Source: Bradyrhizobium lablabi
Lineage (GTDB): Bacteria > Pseudomonadota > Alphaproteobacteria > Rhizobiales > Xanthobacteraceae
NCBI RefSeq assembly: GCF_001440475.1
Contig: NZ_LLYB01000128.1
Span: 3,204-54,251 of the forward strand
DNA: 51,048 bases
Reading direction: 5' to 3'
Shown: positions 47,925 to 51,048 of the stretch, piece after piece
Layout of the letters: each line of letters starts with the position of its first letter
Position numbering within the stretch: position 1 is the stretch's first letter
Made by a program: the position numbers and the translations under genes
Notes under the pieces: generated by a model
Told to the model about the DNA's origin: nothing
The model's database searches: none
What the model saw: only the letters and a program-made list of their open reading frames with translations

Positions 47925-48887
47925 ATGACCATCACCAGAAGAGGCATCGTCATCGGCGCGCTGATCTTCGCATCGCTCGCTGTGGTACCCGCGCAAGCGC
48001 AGTCGACGGACAGGCCAACCGAAATACGCATCGGCACGCAGAAGGGCGGCTTCTTTCCGGCCGTCCGCCAGCGTCACACGGTCGAGGATGCCTTCAAGCC
48101 GCTCGGCATCGAGATCAAATGGATCGATTTCCAGTTCGGTCCACCGCTGCTCGAGGCCATCAATGTCGGCGCGGTCGATTTCGGTTTCGTCGGCGACTCG
48201 CCGCCGATCTTCGCGCAGGCGGGTGGCGCGCGAATACGCTACGTGGCCGCGGTCAAATCGGACGGTAACACCCAGGCCATCATCGTTCCCAGGGACTCGC
48301 CGATCAAAACGGTCGCCGATCTCAAGGGCAAGCGCGTCGCTTTCGGAAAGGGATCGAGTGCGCATAACCTTCTGGTCGCGGCGCTGGAGCAGGCCGGGCT
48401 TTCCTATGGCGATATTACGCCGGCGCCGCTCGCGCCGGCCGATGCGACCGCGGCCTTTCTGAAAGGCTCGGTCGATGCGTGGTCGATCTGGGATCCCTAT
48501 CTGGCACTGGCCGAGCTGAAGGAGAACGCGCGGATCATCGCGTTCGACAAGGACGTGCACAAGCTCAACGCGTTCTACATCGCCGGATCGGATTTCGTGA
48601 ACAAGCATGCGGCGCTGGTCACGAAACTCAACGCCGTCTTTTCCTCGGAAGGACAGTGGGCGGAGCGCCACCCCGACGAGGTCGCGAAGGCGCAGGCCGA
48701 GGCGACCGGCGTGGATATCGATGCCGTCAAACGTTTCGTCGCCCGTTCGAATTATCGCGTCGTTCCCGTCGATGACGAAGTCGTCAGGAGCCAGCAGGCG
48801 ATTGCGGATCGTTTCGCGAAGCTCGGGCTCATTCCGAAACCGGTCAACGTGTCAGATATCGTCTGGAAATGGTCCCCGGGGTCCTGA
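47925..48887 (+). CDS. ssuA: Aliphatic sulfonate ABC transporter substrate-binding protein (SsuA-like)
   Basis: This 320-aa periplasmic protein has a signal peptide (residues 1-26, ending PAQAQS) and the SsuA/NrtA fold: IRIGTQKGGFFPAVRQRHTV, then LLEAINVGAVDFGFVGDSPP, GKRVAFGKGSSAHNLLVAAL and GSVDAWSIWDPYLALAEL. It binds an alkanesulfonate or similar compound. ATG 47925 follows GAAAGGA. The cognate SsuB and SsuC genes are not adjacent: the next gene is an unrelated SDR on the same strand, after 142 bases. It is either an orphan or works with a distant transporter. Confidence 0.88.
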   Translation: MTITRRGIVIGALIFASLAVVPAQAQSTDRPTEIRIGTQKGGFFPAVRQRHTVEDAFKPLGIEIKWIDFQFGPPLLEAINVGAVDFGFVGDSPPIFAQAGGARIRYVAAVKSDGNTQAIIVPRDSPIKTVADLKGKRVAFGKGSSAHNLLVAALEQAGLSYGDITPAPLAPADATAAFLKGSVDAWSIWDPYLALAELKENARIIAFDKDVHKLNAFYIAGSDFVNKHAALVTKLNAVFSSEGQWAERHPDEVAKAQAEATGVDIDAVKRFVARSNYRVVPVDDEVVRSQQAIADRFAKLGLIPKPVNVSDIVWKWSPGS

Positions 48888-49029
48888 TCGCAGCGACGTC
48901 ACTTTCGGGATATCCTGATACGGTTGGGGCGGACATGGCGGGTCCGCCCCATTTTCGTTCGGAGGGCGTTGCAGAGGAAGGCGGGTTGCGTCAAACCTTG
49001 GCCGTGCAACGCCTTCGGGAGCCACCGCC

Positions 49030-49818
49030 ATGAGCCTCTTCGACAGACCATTCGATTCGGCGGGCGAGGCCGCGCTCGTCACCGGCGCCGGCAACGGGAT
49101 CGGCCGCGCGATTGCGCAAGCGCTGGTTGGAGAGGGCGTGCGCACGGTGTTTGCCGATGTGAACGGGGACACCGTGACTGCGGCGATCAAGGCCTCGGCG
49201 CGCCCGGAACTGGCGATGCCGTGGGTCGGCGATCTCGCCGATCCCGCCGCACGCGAGGCTCTGCTGGCGGAATCTGGCAAAGTGCTCGGGCGCGTGACGC
49301 ATTTCGTGCACAGCGCCTCGCCGCCGCGGCGCGAGAGCGATCATGCGCTCGGCGTCACCCCCGAGATCTGGGCGCGGATGCATGCGGTGAACCTGGAAGC
49401 CGGATTTCATCTCTGCCGCGAATTGGCGCAAAAGCTGATCGCCGACAACGAAGCCGGCTCGTTCCTGCTGCTGACCTCGCTGCATGCCAGCACGCCACGC
49501 AACCTGCCGCATTACTCGACGGCGAAAGCCGGGCTTTCGATGCTGGTGAAGGAATTGGCCAAAACGTTCGGCCGCTTTGGCATCCGCGTCAACGCGCTGG
49601 TGCCCGGCGCGATCGCGGCCGGCGGCTTCGTCGCCGACCCCGCGCTTGCCAGGCACATTCCGCTTGGCCGGCTTGGCGATGCCAACGACCTTGCGCCGTT
49701 GGCGCTGGCGGTGCTGTCGAACCGGATATCGGGCTACGTCACGGGCGCGGCGATCGTGGTCGACGGCGGGCTATCGCTGACGAACTGGTTCGAGCCGCCG
49801 GAATTGGGGGAGATGTAA
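49030..49818 (+). CDS. SDR family oxidoreductase
   Basis: This 262-aa short-chain dehydrogenase has the TGAGNGIG cofactor loop (residues ~18-25), a D-V-N end to strand 2 (FADVNGDTV, favouring NAD), HSASPP in place of NAG, a serine in LTSLHAS and the YSTAK active site. The C-terminus (ISGYVTGAAIVVDGGLSLTN) is the classical SDR end. It oxidises or reduces an unknown alcohol/ketone. GGGAGCC precedes the ATG. It follows the SsuA-like gene by 142 bases; a link to sulfonate use is possible but not shown. Confidence 0.9.
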   Translation: MSLFDRPFDSAGEAALVTGAGNGIGRAIAQALVGEGVRTVFADVNGDTVTAAIKASARPELAMPWVGDLADPAAREALLAESGKVLGRVTHFVHSASPPRRESDHALGVTPEIWARMHAVNLEAGFHLCRELAQKLIADNEAGSFLLLTSLHASTPRNLPHYSTAKAGLSMLVKELAKTFGRFGIRVNALVPGAIAAGGFVADPALARHIPLGRLGDANDLAPLALAVLSNRISGYVTGAAIVVDGGLSLTNWFEPPELGEM

Positions 49819-49824
49819 GGGGCC

Positions 49825-49903
49825 CGTAGGATGGGGAGCAACGCGATGCCCATCGCGTTTGCGGCGGGGATGATGGGTTTCGCTGTGCTCTACCCATCCT
49901 ACG
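49825..49903. repeat. Palindromic intergenic repeat (~79 bp), type D
   Basis: CGTAGGATGGG (49825-49835) and CCCATCCTACG (49893-49903) form perfect 11-bp outer arms. The interior holds GCGATGCCCATCGC and GATGGGTTTCGC segments that can also pair. It begins 6 bases after the SDR stop. I recall this as another common Bradyrhizobium intergenic palindrome, distinct from types A and C. Confidence 0.75.
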
Positions 49904-49952
49904 AGAGCTCTGTTCCCGGATGGATAGCACTTCGCCCCATCCGGTTTACGGG

Positions 49953-50111
49953 TTACGCGCTATGTTCCTGATGCTTCGCGTGCCATTTCGGGCCGGGGCC
50001 GCGCATATAATGCAGCTCGGGGCGATAGCGGTTGCGGGCAGGATCGAGCAGAATCCGCCATCGGGTCATGATCTCGGTCAGGCGTCGGACCAGCGGTTGA
50101 ATGGCCAGCAT
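49953..50111 (-). CDS. Small basic protein, 52 aa
   Basis: ATG 50111 has GAGAGG seven bases upstream. The 52-aa product is basic and helical at first (MLAIQPLVRRLTEIMTRWRI), then reads LLDPARNRYRPELHYMRGPG and ends KWHAKHQEHSA with four histidines overall. No membrane segment is certain. It starts 11 bases after the DUF6894 gene and forms an operon with it. The function is unknown. Confidence 0.55.
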   Translation of the reverse strand: MLAIQPLVRRLTEIMTRWRILLDPARNRYRPELHYMRGPGPKWHAKHQEHSA

Positions 50112-50122
50112 GGCGACACCTC

Positions 50123-50356
50123 TCAATGCGGCTTGCCGAGCAGGGACGAAAACGGCAGGGCGAAGATTTCCTCGTCGAGATCGTCGCTGACATGCAGTGT
50201 CCAGTCGCGCCAGTCTTCCGGGTCCTGCAGCATGATCAGCGACTGCACGACACGGGCGGCATGGGCGCGCACCTCGGCCAGATCTTCGACGGCGGCGCCG
50301 CTCTGGTCGAAGCATACGCCCTCGGAATTGGAGCAGTGGAAATAGATTCGTGCCAT
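50123..50356 (-). CDS. DUF6894-type small protein, 77 aa
   Basis: This 77-aa soluble protein opens MARIYFHCSNSEGVCFDQSG, continues with a helix LAEVRAHAARVVQSLIM, then DWRDWTLHVSDDLDEEIFAL and PFSSLLG. The R-Y/I-YFH start, acidic -D-x-x-G- turn and late PF fit the DUF6894 family, which is abundant and multi-copy in Bradyrhizobium. The role is unknown. A 52-aa gene follows after 11 bases. Confidence 0.75.
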   Translation of the reverse strand: MARIYFHCSNSEGVCFDQSGAAVEDLAEVRAHAARVVQSLIMLQDPEDWRDWTLHVSDDLDEEIFALPFSSLLGKPH

Positions 50357-50509
50357 GTCCGACTCCCGCAGTTGCGATTTACGCTGAAAATAGCAGGCGG
50401 AAGAGCGGCTTAATATTCGGGGAGATTGCGGACGGGATACTACGGGGAGTAGCGCGCCGCGGTGGAACTGTTACCTGCAATTGTCTGAAAATTATCCATG
50501 TCACCGGGA

Positions 50510-50535
50510 GGAACGAGAGTTTCGGTTCGGCCGTT
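50510..50535 (+). promoter_or_regulatory. EcfG-type general-stress promoter
   Basis: GGAAC (50510-50514), 17 bases, CGTT (50532-50535) fits the EcfG consensus exactly. The start of transcription would be near 50545, about 50 bases before the small gene at 50594. Confidence 0.6.
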
Positions 50536-50593
50536 TTCACGAGGAGCTGCGACGATTCGGAAGAACGGCGTGGCGGAACCCTGGGAGAGCGAC

Positions 50594-50779
50594 ATGATCT
50601 CGGAAATGCAGATCCACACGATTGCGCGTCAGATGATGGAGAAGCATGGCCTCACCGCGATCGCGCAAGCCGCCCACAATGCACAGGCCTGCGAGAGCAA
50701 GGGCGACATCGAGGAAGCCAAGGAGTGGCGTCACATTGAAGACGCGATGAAGATGATGCGGGGGCCGCATCAGAGCTAG
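50594..50779 (+). CDS. Small conserved helical protein, 61 aa
   Basis: ATG 50594 follows GGGAGAG five bases upstream. The 61-aa product is all helical (MISEMQIHTIARQMMEKHGL, AIAQAAHNAQACESKGDIEE, then KEWRHIEDAMKMMRGPHQS). The text GDIEEAKEWRHIEDAMKMM resembles short rhizobial proteins of unknown role that I recall from several genomes. An EcfG-type promoter upstream predicts induction under general stress. Confidence 0.7.
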   Translation: MISEMQIHTIARQMMEKHGLTAIAQAAHNAQACESKGDIEEAKEWRHIEDAMKMMRGPHQS

Positions 50780-50785
50780 CGATGA

Positions 50786-50813
50786 TCCCGGATGCGGTGC
50801 GCCGCATCCGGGA
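50786..50813. terminator. Perfect 12-bp hairpin between convergent genes
   Basis: TCCCGGATGCGG (50786-50797), TGCG loop, CCGCATCCGGGA (50802-50813). There is no T-run on either side, so it may be a bidirectional attenuating hairpin or a REP-like element. It separates the small stress gene from the proline-rich gene. Confidence 0.6.
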
Positions 50814-50823
50814 AGCACATGAC

Positions 50824-51048
50824 TTACCGCAGCGGCATCGGCGGGCGTATCACCGGCGCGCCGTCGTCAGCGATCGTTTGCTGAGGCGGTGGGGGCGCGG
50901 CGGCCTGCACCGGCGGAGGCGGCGCTGCGGGAGCGGTCGCCATCGGCGCGGGTGAATAGGACGGCGGGTAGGACGTGACAGGCTTCGGCCTGCGCGGGGC
51001 GGGCGGAGGCGTGACCTGCCGCGCCGGAGGCGGCGGTGTCAGCGCCGA
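50824..51048 (-). CDS. Proline-rich protein, C-terminal part (cut by window end)
   Basis: On the minus strand the frame is open from the window edge to the TAA at 50824-50826, 74 codons. The text is strongly Pro/Ala-rich and low in complexity: SALTPPPPARQVTPPPAPRR, then PKPVTSYPPSYSPAPMATAP, then AAPPPPVQAAAPPPPQQTIA and the end APVIRPPMPLR. This looks like the flexible C-terminal tail of an envelope or periplasm-spanning protein. The identity depends on the part outside the window. Confidence 0.65.
   Translation of the reverse strand, partial: SALTPPPPARQVTPPPAPRRPKPVTSYPPSYSPAPMATAPAAPPPPVQAAAPPPPQQTIADDGAPVIRPPMPLR

Noticed and set aside
1..51048. CRISPR array, prophage, insertion sequence, integrase or tRNA attachment site
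   Set aside because: No regularly spaced direct repeats, no transposase or integrase text and no tRNA-like cloverleaf were seen, so there is no sign of a genomic island.

Overview
The window looks like a chromosomal segment of a Bradyrhizobium-type alphaproteobacterium (Nitrobacteraceae). The reasons are high GC, a eukaryote-type glutamine synthetase II gene (glnII) divergent from a gstI/DUF2735 gene, promoters matching the alphaproteobacterial EcfG general-stress consensus, a CtrA-type box, an Irr/ICE-like iron box, and several palindromic intergenic repeats of types I recall from Bradyrhizobium genomes. The genus is inferred from gene content; no rRNA or other marker is present. I see no tRNA, rRNA, CRISPR array, insertion sequence, integrase or phage gene. 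The region reads as ordinary core/accessory chromosome, not an island.

Layout. 1-3.9 kb: the 3' end of creA, small secreted proteins, a SxxK serine hydrolase and a SnoaL/NTF2-like protein. 3.9-9.7 kb: a MocR regulator divergent from a flavin-binding PNPOx-like gene, an M20 deacylase, a leaderless BtuF-like binding protein ending inside a palindromic repeat, and a hotdog thioesterase. 10.9-14.1 kb: a same-strand AraC regulator - nitrilase - aldoxime dehydratase cluster that would convert aldoximes to nitriles to carboxylic acids. 14.3-23.4 kb: a GNAT acetyltransferase, a PD-(D/E)XK-like protein, the first of three GrlR-like beta-barrel proteins, an SDR, an SGNH hydrolase, a tyrosine phosphatase, a CYTH-CHAD protein and a MliC-like lysozyme inhibitor. 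23.4-25.3 kb: the nitrogen-control locus gstI/glnII with a sigma-54 promoter. 25.4-29.2 kb: two more GrlR-like paralogues, a leaderless ModA-like protein, a Sel1-repeat protein and a YdcZ-type transporter. 29.3-33.1 kb: an iron-uptake operon (TonB receptor, PepSY membrane protein, small membrane protein) below an ICE-like box.

33.2-37.4 kb: a catalytically dead HtrA-like protein translationally coupled to a LuxR-type regulator, two hydrophilic small proteins, an ABC-F ATPase, and a leaderless avidin-like protein behind a perfect EcfG-type promoter. 37.5-45.1 kb: a GDPD, a dienelactone hydrolase-like protein, an MBL-fold/nitroreductase pair, a hybrid histidine kinase and a chemotaxis receptor. 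45.2-51 kb: a frameshifted NAD(P)-binding gene, small membrane and secreted proteins, an orphan SsuA-like binding protein, an SDR, small conserved proteins (two genes behind EcfG-type promoters) and a proline-rich protein cut by the window end.

The strongest candidates for something new are the three two-domain GrlR-like paralogues with no type III secretion system in view, the stress-promoter-driven cytoplasmic avidin-like protein, the pseudo-protease/LuxR pair, and the compact aldoxime-nitrile cluster. All functions were assigned by reading the sequence; no database search was run.
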